Assembly (NCBI GenBank): GCA_025642065.1
Contig: JAODUP010001323.1
Coordinates: 1-64,000, forward strand
From: Paralvinella palmiformis
Lineage: Eukaryota > Annelida > Polychaeta > Terebellida > Alvinellidae
Reading direction: 5' to 3'
DNA length: 64,000 nt
This document shows positions 48,914 through 64,000 of this stretch, one piece after another. Position 1 is the stretch's first letter, and the number at the start of each line of letters is the position of its first letter. The position numbers and the translations under genes are program-made. The notes below the pieces were generated by a model, which saw only the letters and a list, made by a program, of their open reading frames with translations, was not told where the DNA came from and ran no database searches.

Positions 48914-50790
48914 ATCAAACAATCAGTGATCAATTAAAATGATTCTATGTGAATTATTAACATAAACGTTAACATATTTATATCCCATTAAAAAATTAGC
49001 AACAAAAAATCCACTGTTAATTAGTTCTCCTTGCATGTCGACGAGACGGTATCCAGACAAAATCCCACCGTACAAAATCTACCCAGACGTAATCCCACAG
49101 TAAAAATACAACAGAACATAATCACTGAAAGTGAAAAGAGCGGCAAAATCCCACATTTAGAATTAAATTACATAGTAATGAGATAATTACATTTTATCAC
49201 AATAATTTGTTCCATTCAAGTAGACCCCTTTATTTCACCATATTTGTTCATTCATGTCATTTCATTAATTTACCCTGTAATACATAAAGAAAAGAAGTCA
49301 CTTAATTTTATTGTGTATATTAACAAATAAAGAAAAAAAAATTTTAATTTTTGTTGTGTTGGATTGTGTCCCTCTTCATTTTATGGGATTATGTCCTGTT
49401 GTATTTTGTGGTGTGGGATAAGGTCCAGGTAGATTTTGTATCATGGGATTTTGTCCTGTGATATTTTATCCCAGATTCGATGAGAAAAGACGACCCCCCC
49501 CAAAAAAAAAACAGCTTCTAATCTCTACCGGTAACCTGTTCCAGAAAGTGGAGGATGCTACATTATAGACAAAATTATCACATGCCTTGACCCATGACAC
49601 AAGTACCTGCTACAGTATCCAACTAATGACACCAGTTCACATGAGTATCCAGCTGCTATATCATTGATGTATTTATAAAATGCCCGGCCGAAACGGGGTC
49701 AGCCTAAAAAGCGCACTGGACCGTATGGGACTGAAACAATTATTTTAACACGCATTTCTGGGGGGTAGATATATGAAAATTATATACCTAAGATCGTAAT
49801 GATACAATAGGAAATTTTAGATGCACTAATACTCACAATATTTAGTAATTAAACAATATCTGCAGTCAAACACACTTTTAAATTTATCTGCAGCTTTTAA
49901 CACCATTGATTATTCTGTTATTTTGGGTAACCTCTCTGATTGGTATAGCACATCAGTCACAGCACTCACCTGGATCCGCTCATTCTTAATAAATAGGTTT
50001 CAATCAATAAAAATAAGAATTTGTTTTGCGGTGTTCCCAAAGGCTCTGTTCTTTGACCACTACTGTTTACTTTGTATACCAAACCACTAAGCTCACTTAC
50101 TCACAGTCACAAATTAGACCATCATTCATATGCAGATGACACCCAAGTATACATATCTTTATCTACAGCAGACACTGATCTTTCCCATAAACAACTTGAT
50201 GACTGTCTCAGTGATATATCTGGCTGGATGACAAACAAAAAACTAGGCTCAATGCCAACAAAACAGATTTCATCATTATAGGTATATCCAGACAACGCAG
50301 AAAACTTACTCATTTGTTCCCTACGAACATCCTTAGTCATAGCGGCACATCACCAAACACTGTACGTAATTTTGGTGTTACATTTGATAGCGATTTTAAT
50401 TTGAGAAAACATATTTCTCTGACATGTTACTCCTACTTCTATCATATTCATGACCTTCACCGTATTAGGCGCTATATTTCTCTTTCAGTCGCCAAAACCA
50501 TTGCTACAGCATTCATTACTAGTAGGCTTGATTACTGCAACTCTCTTCTTTATAACATTGCATCTTTAAGGATATTCTAAAACTTCAGTGTGTTCAGAAC
50601 TGCTTAGCTAGGGTTGTCATGCAGTCCCGTTTTACCATTCTGTCTGACTTCTGAAATCTCTTCACTGACTCCCTGTTCAATCTGGCATCATGTTCAAACT
50701 GTGCACTATTGCCTCTATTTTCCATGCTTTCTTTAGCACTCAATCCCAGAGAACTCTGTTCATCTGGTTTTCACTTGTTGTCTGTTCCCA
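48914..50790 (+). repeat. Long direct repeat, copy B (partner 1-1877)
   Basis: Near-identical to the start of the window at constant offset. It begins immediately after ...GATATTACATC and its end lies inside the LINE, which continues here to 51091. See copy A for the differences seen. Confidence 0.95.
49044..49478. mobile_element. Foldback MITE, 'GACAAAATCCC' word family, copy B
   Basis: Same element as 131-565, with inverted arms of repeated words. It lies about 0.5 kb upstream of HDAC8 exon 1. Confidence 0.65.
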
Positions 50791-51091
50791 GGGTTAAAAC
50801 TTATGCTGGGACTCGTGATTTTTCAGTTGCTGTCCCTGCTCTTTGGAATTCATTATCTGAACATGTTAAGTAATCAAATAGCATAGTTTCTTTCCATCAC
50901 CATTTGAAAACTCACCTTTTCAGACTCACTTATATCCTTCCTAAGTTTCTTTGCCGTCTGATCATTGTTGATGAACTTTGCGTCGTATCCAGACAATGAG
51001 TTTGCCCAACCTCTGTACTAGGTGTGCTACTGAGCTCGATTATATTCGAGGAGGCGCTATAGAAGTTTTGTAATTATTATTATTATTATTC
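49873..51091 (+). mobile_element. 5'-truncated non-LTR retrotransposon (CR1/L2-like) with preserved 3' end
   Basis: Same reverse-transcriptase words as copy A, including HHSYADDTQVYIS (about 50115-50150) and SRLDYCNSLLYNI. This copy continues past 50790 with RVKTYAGTRDFSVAVPALWN and SLSEHVK, the usual C-terminal block of these elements. A 3' UTR follows, ending GAGGAGGCGCTATAGAAGTT and then an (ATT)n tail at about 51072-51091. Stops and a frameshift make it dead. Confidence 0.85.
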
Positions 51092-52998
51092 TATTTATAT
51101 TCCATAGATGGCAGCACTCACATTTACGTCTTCAAGTATTAATATCTATGTATTGGGTACTCGTTATAATTATGAATAAAACAGTTTAGCAGTACGCTCT
51201 TTTGTGTATTACGTTACAATAATACTAAAGCGAATATACGGTACTGTCACATGGCGATTAAATAGCGAATCACTGAATGTCCCGTGTGTATGTCCGCGTG
51301 GTAAAGAAATGCAATAAAACGGTAAAAATATAGTATTAAAATTCTACATTACCCCTAGACTCATAGTGTTTGTTAATTTTAAATTTAAACTCCCGTGCAG
51401 TCCCGTGAGTTAATTCGTCACACCGCCAAAACGTATTTTGGTTAAAACGTTAGCCAACCGAAAATTTTAGCTAAATAAATTAGTTACATATGTCCAAATA
51501 ACAGGTAAACTAGTAAGAATTTTTGGACAATATTATATAGCCAACACACGAATAGATCTACTATTACCAATACTACTACTGGCGCCATCTGTTAATATTT
51601 TACGAAGTGTGGTATTCTAATGGTTCAGGCTTATTATTTATTAGTACTAGGTCACAGTAGGTGCTCATTTATTAATTTAGTACTGCGTAGATTATGAGAA
51701 AGGGTGTAACCTTTTTATGACAAAAATTATTCTAATCCGTAGACAAAATAGTAAGTGTCAGTGAGAGTTGCTTAAGAACACGTCCTTGACCTCGCTTCGC
51801 ATTCGCTAGCCTCATGGCCTGACATGGTGATATTGTCGCAGTTTAAAAAATAAGGGGTTTCTTTCACATTCTATAAGTCGCTTGCCATTTATTATATGAT
51901 CTGATTTCGTTCTTCTGTTTGTGGTAAGTGGTTCTCTTCGTGTGTTGAATTTTAGGTTTGTATTAAGCGATTCTGTTAAATTGATTGAGAATAGAAACAT
52001 TATTATTATATAATTTAATCACCAGGTGGCCTATTGAGACTTTTTAGTATTTGCTGATTTAACCTAATCTCGAGTAAACACGTGCACAAAATTGACATAA
52101 ATAATTTTTGTATAGTCGCATCCAAGTACTGATATGTTAACCCTTGTTACTGGCTTGTATGATTGCATATCTAGACTAGTCTCACTAGTCTAGATGATAG
52201 ATCATGATGAGTAGATCTAATGCCGATAACTTGAAATTAAATAAACACTGTTGACAAATAGTATTGATCAATAATATTAATATTTAAATAGATCTATAGC
52301 ATTTTAACTCAGTAACTGATATATTTATATTTTCACTGATCGTTCATAGGAAACATTTCAAATGTGTCTTTAGCTATCTTTTCACCTGGTGATTCCAGGT
52401 AACTGCTATTTGGATATAATTTACAAAGCAGATGTTGCAGACTTAATTCAGTGTCTTTAAAATTTTCTTTATAAATTTATAATCATACAAATGGAAAAAA
52501 AAACAATGTTTCAGTTACTCTAGGGGATGCCAATCATGGAATGATATGTCATATAAGCTGATATGTTAAGGAAATTGAAAGGCTATCGTCTTGCTTGAAT
52601 GATCACTCCAGTTGGGAAGCATTTATTTTAGTCAATTTAGCATATTTTAAAAACACTCTTGTTATACAGTAGTCAACCAGGGCCCAAATATTCAGATATT
52701 AGCTGCCAACCATTACAGTTTCTGCGGAATCTTAGGATTTTCTGTTATTCATTACGCCTGTACTCTGAAAACTACAATAAATCTGCCCTTTCCTGTAATA
52801 GTTCCATGCAGTGCAGTTCTGTCACAGTCTGAGACATATGCTTCTCCTTCATTTGAGATTGCCAGCCACATTTAAGCATGAAAAGGTAGTTTAATTTATT
52901 TTTCATTTTTTCAGTTCCATATTGCAGTTTTTGGAGTTATATAGTTGGGTAAATTGCAACAAGATTATTTTTAAGACTGGCCTGACAGAAGTATATAT

Positions 52999-53032
<34 letters not shown>

Positions 53033-53191
53033 TGGAACAGATGTTTCAGGGACAGAGTGTCCCAAATTTCAGAGAGTGAACTCTCTGTATTGGCTAAAGG
53101 TGGAGTGTCATCTGCAGCATATAATAACGTAATGAGTTCAGATTTTGCAGAAGTACCTAAATTCATGCATGGTAACTGAGGCACTTCAGCC
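51092..53191. other. Intergenic, nothing recognised; (TA)n at 52998-53030
   Basis: No supported gene. Frames at 52903-53247 read through the TA tract and are not genes. Confidence 0.5.
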
Positions 53192-53399
53192 TTAAAGGCC
53201 TTGGACACTTGATTTTTTAAATTCAAGAAATAGATTGGTTGTATCAAAATAATAATTTACACACTGTTGCGACTCTTCAAAGCAGTAGTTATAGTGAAAT
53301 AATGCCTGTATATGGTCATGCTTCAGGCGCACATCCGCTGCGCCATCTATCGACCGGCCGTCATGACGTCATTGCAGGTCTTTCCCTCGCATCAAAATA

Positions 53400-54455
53400 A
53401 TGACGAACATGCATTCGAACTCGTATTCTGAGAGTGATTATTTCGTTGATAAATCGGATATTTCTGATGATGAGGGGTTGCATGATTATTTGTTGGAAGA
53501 TGAGAATGGTGGTGGCGAGCCTGATTCGTGTAATGTACAACCATATCTGTTTGAGACAGAAGTATCTGCCATCGAAGACAAATCAACTGATTCACTTGTG
53601 ACAGCTGCTGAGCCGATCGACTTTCAGATCTTTCTTGGTAAGTTGTCTGGGCCTAATGGTTTTATTTTTATGTTAATCAAATCCCATTATTCTAACTTTG
53701 GTTTCCACAGTTTGTACTTGTATAGTGATATGGCTAGTCGATCTGTCGCGAGGTGGACATGATTGAATATTGACCTAGAGTTATCTATGACAAGTGATCT
53801 TGGGGGGTCTGATGGTGGTAGCCGTAGATGTGTTATATTGGAGGGTGTAACTTATGGGATGATACATCACATTTGATGTGATATATTACTTGTAGGTGAT
53901 ATTACATGGCCATGTGTACAACATTAGATTTATGAAACTTGATCTTGACCAGTGTCTGTGTTAGTTTTAACTTGTTCAATGCCCTAAAAGATTTGCATAA
54001 CTAAGAATGTTTGCCTTGGTTAAATTAGCTTACTCTTTGGAAACGTTTTGTATCCTAACAGAAAATTTTAATCAACTTATTTTCATAGGTGCCTGTGCAA
54101 TAATAATTGCCTATCAATGCCTACTGTGGAAGAATGTACCTGCTGTCAGGAAATAGCAGAAGTCACAAACCAGTTGGATGAGCAGCACCCTAGTTTTAGT
54201 GGTGTATGTACAGATATATGGGTTCTCCGGGCTGCCTATCTGGCATACAGGCAACAATATGGAGACAGTAATGACACACAACAGCAGTATGTATTCATGA
54301 TTATTTTTTATTCATGTGAATTCAGTGATATGGTAAAGAAGACATATAATAGATAACAAATAAACACTGTGAAAAATTTATCACATATTAACAAATATAT
54401 AACCAACACAGGAGCATTATAGGGAGCACATAAAGAAAAGATTCCTCAGATAAAT
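53400..54455 (+). CDS. P2X7 C-terminal (ballast)-domain protein carried by the transposon
   Basis: Exon 1 (53400-53637, ATG at 53400) encodes an acidic leader with SESDYFVDKSDISDDEG, EDENGGG and CNVQPYLFETE, ending at a GTAAGT donor. Exon 2 (about 54092-54286) encodes CLCNNNCLSMPTVEECTCCQ, then FSGVCTDIWVLRAAYLAYRQ and QYGDS. A last piece near 54412-54455 reads HYREHIKKRFLR and stop. The Cys pattern C-x-C-x3-C...C-x-CC and the WVLxxAYxxYRQQYG stretch match the zinc-binding ballast domain of P2X7-like proteins. There are no membrane segments, so this is not a channel. Exon phases 1 and 2 differ by one base, so the gene may be mildly damaged. Function unknown; linked to the transposon in both copies. 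Confidence 0.6.
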
Positions 54456-54889
54456 TTTGAAATTGTAGTTATTGCAATCTTATAATATTATATATTCATT
54501 AGCAATTGAAATTATTTTTCAGACGATAACAATTCACTGGATATAGACAATACAGTACATTTCAGTACATTTCTGCTGGAACTACTTTGGAAAGGATGTG
54601 CGGTTCATCATCACAGCATGTGCAGTCACTGTTATATATAACACATTTCCTTCAGACACATATAAAGGATTTGCTCTACAAAAAATTGATGTATGAACAT
54701 TCAAAGTGAATTTTATATTGCAATAAAGAACTTGTTTGATATAAAAGGCTGACTTTTGCATTTTGTATCGAAACACTACAATATGTTATGCTTATGTAAC
54801 AAACCGATTATATCAATTTGATATTTAAAAAAAGTAATTTATACATTTTGGGGTCAAAGTACACATTAGGATGCCAGCACTGAAATACA

Positions 54890-55660
54890 CATATGCTGGT
54901 ACTTTTTTCTCAACTTTATTCCAATTTTCCAAGAGTGGATGGATGTCGATAACAGCCACTTCAAATAATGTATCCATTAGTTCGTTAACATAACATTTAA
55001 AGACGAATAAAGCCCATGCTTATTAGGCTAATTCTTTTTCAAAGAAGATTGGATATTAATTATGGAACAACTACAGTGAACTTGTTTGCTTGACACAATT
55101 TGATAATAACAAGAAGTTCAGCCAAATGTGCAAACATCAAAATGCATTCCTGGTCTGTGATGTAGGTGGCCATCTTTAGTGCAAGAACATCAGTATTTGG
55201 TGTCATCATTGAAAATGGTTATTGAATAGATGTATTTCAAAATGTACACATGCATTGAGTGCCTCGAGTATTGTACAGGTGTTTTGATAAACATTTTACA
55301 GATAACCAACTGTCCCTTTTTATGCACACAAGAGGTGATACGACTAATTAAACTATTTAACTGAATTCAGACTATACTAACAGAATGTGGGATCAACCTT
55401 CTTGCTTTGGAGGCTGTAGCCAACCTTAAATTTTGGAAATCGAATTTTGAATACTGGATCTCTAGCCTTGTTAATTGTATGTTTCCTGTTGACATTCAAA
55501 CTTGGGTGGTAAAGTCTCATCCAAGCCATCCTGTGTACTGGATCTTGATGAGACAGAGTCTAGCACACCACCCTTGTTTGGCTCTTTCACAATCTAAACA
55601 CCCAGCTAAAGATACTGTATATAAATTAGGAACACACTGCATAATATTAATAGTGTGAAA
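54890..55660 (-). pseudogene. Transposase-like remnants, middle and C-terminal part
   Basis: Minus-strand counterparts of copy A 8285-9083, with high nucleotide identity. They include MATYITDQECILMFAHLAEL (about 55050-55210), a Ser-rich linker GVLDSVSSRSSTQDGLDETL (about 55510-55610) and RDPVFKIRF-like words near 55440. Stops separate them. The piece is convergent with the P2X7-domain gene. Confidence 0.4.
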
Positions 55661-55761
55661 ATCTTACCTTCAGACTTCTTGTTTGGCATACTTGTCTGAG
55701 ATGCCAGATTCTTGGAAGAGAGAAGGGGGGGGGGTCTTCTTGTGTTTACACATCTTATGTC

Positions 55762-56410
55762 ATTGGTTCTAGATCTAGTTTAGGTTTGTCATCTGACAGG
55801 TTAACCACATGTTCATCAACAGCATCTTGTATTTCCTCTTTGATCATCATACTTCTAACAATCTATGTGCACACCAAACAAGAACTAATTATCATTTCTT
55901 TATCTGCTACAAAACAGTAACAATGTCAGTGAGTAGGTTTATATTTTTAATAATCAAGCTACCATAAGTGCATATTTACTATTAATATAATAATAAAATA
56001 CAAAGTACTCACCCTGTGTGCCTTTCTTTTTCGAACAACTGGTCTCATTGGAAAATCTATTGTAGCACTTGTACTTGTTATAGATCTAGAGTCTAGACGG
56101 ATGTGTCATGTTGACGTTTGCCGGTTACGCTTAGATCTATACAGTAGGAATGGCGTCTTTCTTCAAAACTAGTTTCTTCGCCAGCCACATATCATATTGT
56201 ATTTTGTTGTGGTAGTTGTCATCAACAAAATGTTCACTACATATCGTCATATGTGTGGTGAGTGCTATTTGTTCCGTGTTCGTTGGACAAAATGCATCCA
56301 AGTCACTCTCAGTTTTTCCGAAGACGGGGGAGAGATGGCATGAGCGGAAATCGCACTTTCTAAACTAATATTTCCATACCCAGCACAAACACCTAACCAG
56401 TTTTCACAAT
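55762..56410 (-). pseudogene. THAP-like zinc-finger N-terminus of the transposase
   Basis: Minus strand, downward from 56410: VCAGYGNISL (in place of the THAP C-x4-C start), then in a shifted frame MTICSEHFVDDNYHNKIQY, DMWLAKKLVLKKDAIPTV and a stop at 56137-56139. C-S-E-H-F and L-K-K-D-A-I-P-T are the conserved second half of a THAP DNA-binding domain. A following exon-like piece reads ATIDFPMRPVVRKRKAHR with a GTGAGT donor (about 55992-56050). Next is MMIKEEIQDAVDEHVVNLSD (about 55795-55855). Frameshifts suggest it is inactive. Confidence 0.55.
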
Positions 56411-56739
56411 GATTATATAAACTGTTATATATCAAAATATCCGATAGTAAAACACACAAAAATGATGCTAGTGCTGCTAGTTCACAATATAAATAAAACC
56501 AATTCCACAACAAAACAAGCATTGGCAGTGCTTTATCAAGTTGGTTGTGTTTATCTGCTGTGACGTCACAGGCTTCGTGGCTCCAACTGTCTTCGTGCAA
56601 TGACGTCAAGTACTACTGTGGCGCACTGGGGTCACATATGAGAGATATATATGCGCATGTATTGTTTTTCAATATAAAATGCACAGGAAGAAAGGAATGC
56701 ATTTTTTTCCTCATAAATTCCAATGTCTGAGGCCTTTAA

Positions 56740-57105
56740 GTGGGTTTTATTCCTGTGCTAGATTCTGCCACTGATGAACAGTAAACTCTGGCACACCATT
56801 ATCACAGAACATTGCCTTCTGATTCACCTTGCCGTCCTCTTGAGATCACCCCCGTTGCTGTCTAGGAGAGTAAAAAAATTCAGATCAAAGTCATTTGAGG
56901 CTTGGTATGATAAAGATGGAAGCAAACCAGTTTAAATATGGAAATATTGCATTTTCAATTCAAAGCTATTATTTGTGTTTTATCAATTACAAGTAATCAG
57001 AATTATTTTATAGGTGGAGCCACATATGATTAGATCTAGTTCATTTTACATAAATTTACTAATACTATGACTTCATCACACAACACATGCCCTCATGATT
57101 GAAGT
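56740..57105. other. Spacer, nothing recognised
   Basis: No gene or repeat seen between the transposon and the repeat pair upstream of CTPS. Confidence 0.4.
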
Positions 57106-57129
57106 TTGACAGTTATTGTATAATTTGAT

Positions 57130-57610
57130 GTTATAATTAATAAACAAACATGTCACACCAAACACCCCTGATTGTAACTTCAACTGGCAATCATTATTAA
57201 CTAATTGTTTTCTCAGCATCTGGTGAGTAAGGTTTGCAATGTGAGCAGTGATTTTTATTGTATAGTTAATCATCCGGAGGTACTGGTAGGCAACAGCATG
57301 TGACTATCAAGTATTGTTACATAAAGACCAGTATATGTTTAGGAAATGCAAATAACATTTTGGTGAAAATTAATCATCGTTTATTGAATAATAATGGAAT
57401 AGTAGGCAGTGATGTGACAATTTTGATCGGACTCTGGCTCACACAAACACGCCTGGTTGTAACTTCAGTTGGCTAGTGTTATTAATTAATTGTTTCACAG
57501 CACTTCTGGAGGTTCCAGTAGGTGATATCTTGTGAGTATTAAGTATCATTTACATAAAGACTGACATGATTGGGAAATCCAAATAACACTCTAGTGTTGT
57601 GTGTCAAGGA
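57130..57610 (+). repeat. Diverged tandem repeat pair upstream of CTPS
   Basis: Unit 1 (about 57145-57365) and unit 2 (about 57435-57600) share, in order, GTAACTTCA(A/G)(C/T)TGGC, ATTAA(C/T)TAATTGTTT, GTACTGGTAGG / TTCCAGTAGG, TTACATAAAGAC and GGAAAT(G/C)CAAATAACA. Identity is about 75% by eye. No coding potential; it may be regulatory or an old mobile element. Confidence 0.55.
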
Positions 57611-58092
57611 TAGCCCAAAACATCGTTCCTTCAGCTGGTAGGAAATATATTGCACTTATAACAACAAGTATATACTGTATGCTAGATAATTAATTTTGCA
57701 TATATTTATACCTGAGCTGCAGTTAGATTTCAACACAATGTAGTCTAACAAGTCATACTGATCAGTGACAATTCCCCCAAAGCTGTGGTACACTCCAGAC
57801 TGGGAACAGACAAGGCAGGAAAATTGGGGTTCATATACAAACTGTTAGATTAACGTTCTTGAAATGATAAAGATCAATCAAATATAAAAAGAACTTCATT
57901 AGTTTTGTGGATTAGGAAATGTTTAACTGTTGTTGTTTTTTAAATTAAAAAATGCATTATATTTTTTTAAATCATGATTTTTTGGGGACCTGGACTGATA
58001 ATTGTGCTTTTGTCTTTTCCTATCTTGTGATTGTTATTATTTACAGGTCAGATATCGGCTTAAGGCTGGCTTCGTTTTTTGCCCGTTCTGCG

Positions 58093-62921
<4,829 letters not shown>

Positions 62922-63087
62922 GTATGTTGATGAGTGTTTTTAAAGTGACTAAAATGTGTAGACAGCATTGTCACAATACAGATATGATCATATTTTATGG
63001 CACTTTTAATATGTGCACCTTGTTATCTTTTTTCTTCTTCAGGTGTTCAGTTTAATATTTGATTCAGAAGTATTTTTCTACACTAGC

Positions 63088-64000
63088 TCAGTTGCCAAAT
63101 CTGAACAAACAATTGCTGGAGGGTGCTGTCCTGACATCTGGGGAGGTTAATCTCTGGTGCTCCACCTCCCAGATCTATCTAGACACTGATACGTACATGT
63201 AGAGAGAAAAAAACACCACTTGTCCAAAACTTATATCAACCCGACATGTATTACATTGTACAAGTAAACTAAGCAGTTTTATTGTTAAATATCTTAAAAC
63301 ATCAAAAAGGGAAGTTATAACGCTTGCAAACAAGATAAGATATTGATTTCATCATTATAAATGACTGGGAGTGGTCATCATTAACTTCGATGAGTCATGA
63401 TAAATGGCATTAGCAGACATCCACATGTGTTTGAAAACATGCCAGTACAAATGCAAGTTCTGTCTGAATATATATTTGTATATGACCCCTTGCTAAACTG
63501 CTTCTGACAGCCCCCTAGACTAGTGGCATGTGGTTTGACAGAGGCTGCTTATGGATCACCAACACTGAAAACATCTTTTAATAATCTGCCAGTTACTTCA
63601 ATTATCAAAACTTGTTTGCGATTAACTATTGTTTTTGGGTGGAATACCATTTAAGCTAATAGAAAATGTACATCCTTTTTGTTTTAACTGCACGTCATTG
63701 ATGTTTACAGGTGATTAATAGTTGTAAACAAACACAGTTGTCCACCATCTCTGGGATCTTCCGTATATACTTTCCATTATAAACAGGGCCACGGGAATAT
63801 TCTTAGTAAAACTCCGGTTCATGTTTTTCCATATATGTGGAGCCAATCTTGTGAGAGAAAAAAGTAGATATCTGCCTATATATTCTTTACTAAATCATAG
63901 GATTTTGTATGTTGTTTTCAAAGTCTCATTGGCCAACCTCACCGGATATTGCAAAAACGGTGCTGCACCAAGTGAAAAGTTGGAGAACTACCTGAACTGG
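63088..64000 (+). repeat. Dispersed repeat, copy 2 (partner 39833-40770)
   Basis: It begins GCTCAGTTGCCAAATCTG and follows the 39.8-kb copy block by block: GGTGCTCCACCTCCCAGATC, CACTGATACGTACATGTAG, ATATATTTGTATATGACCCC, CTAGTGGCATGTGGTTTGAC, and GGTGCTGCACC...AACTACCTGAACTGG at the window edge. It lacks the inverted ATTCCAATTC-rich ends of copy 1 in view. It lies downstream of the last CTPS exon seen, probably in an intron. Confidence 0.8.

Larger units (their letters stand above)
53196..56735. mobile_element. TTAA-flanked THAP (Kolobok-like) DNA transposon, copy B, with P2X7-domain cargo gene
   Basis: Inverted ends: AGGCCTTGGACACTTGATTT at 53196, and at the right end, read inward, AGGCCTCAGACATTGGAATT from 56735. 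Both are flanked by TTAA (53192-53195 and 56736-56739), the target duplication of Kolobok and piggyBac elements. Subterminal GCGCCA...GACGTCATTGCA also occurs inverted (53340-53385; 56600-56625). The minus strand carries a THAP-like zinc finger, which favours Kolobok. The plus strand carries a P2X7-domain gene converging on it. Length is about 3.54 kb. The transposase catalytic core is not recognised, so this copy is probably a non-autonomous deletion derivative. Confidence 0.75.

Noticed and set aside
52903..53247. 114- and 85-codon overlapping frames
   Set aside because: Both read through a TA tract and show no motif.

Overview
The window looks like nuclear DNA from an invertebrate animal. 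It is AT-rich, has spliced genes with GT-AG introns, and is packed with transposable elements, tRNA-derived SINEs and microsatellites. A lophotrochozoan, perhaps a mollusc, is my best guess. That guess rests on the style of the genes and repeats and is not proven by the sequence.

Three host genes can be built exon by exon. (1) 18.6-30.1 kb, + strand: a coiled-coil / ZU5 / UPA-like / double death-domain adaptor of the PIDD1/UNC5/ankyrin type. It carries at least two single-base frame breaks, a tandemly duplicated death-domain exon and introns full of transposons. (2) 41.1-48.5 kb, - strand: histone deacetylase 8, ten exons with matching phases and every catalytic residue present. Only the last few codons are unresolved. 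(3) 58.1-62.9 kb, + strand: CTP synthase, seven exons covering the N-terminal synthetase domain; the glutaminase half lies beyond the window. HDAC8 and CTPS are transcribed divergently, about 9.6 kb apart, with a LINE and a DNA transposon between them. The three genes share no obvious pathway.

Mobile and repeated DNA by region: 0-1.9 kb is a near-identical direct copy of 48.9-50.8 kb (a foldback element plus a dead non-LTR reverse-transcriptase fragment). 2.1-2.7 kb is a foldback element with target duplication. 2.8-4.5 kb holds a local duplication. 5.8-11.2 kb is a decayed copy, and 53.2-56.7 kb a better-kept copy, of a TTAA-flanked THAP-type (Kolobok-like) transposon. Both copies carry, convergent to the transposase remnants, a gene for a P2X7 C-terminal (ballast) domain protein. 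11.2-18.6 kb is almost empty. 20-28 kb (introns of the death-domain gene) holds Tc1-like and hAT-like remnants and an inverted pair of SINEs. 34.4-36.8 kb is a second hAT-like pseudogene. 39.6-40.9 kb and 63.1-64.0 kb share a dispersed repeat.

The most unusual features are the P2X7-domain gene carried by the TTAA transposon, and a group of unrelated foldback elements that are all built by repeating a short word (about 10-15 bp) at their two ends in opposite orientation. Exon coordinates come from reading frames and splice sites by eye. No database search was possible.
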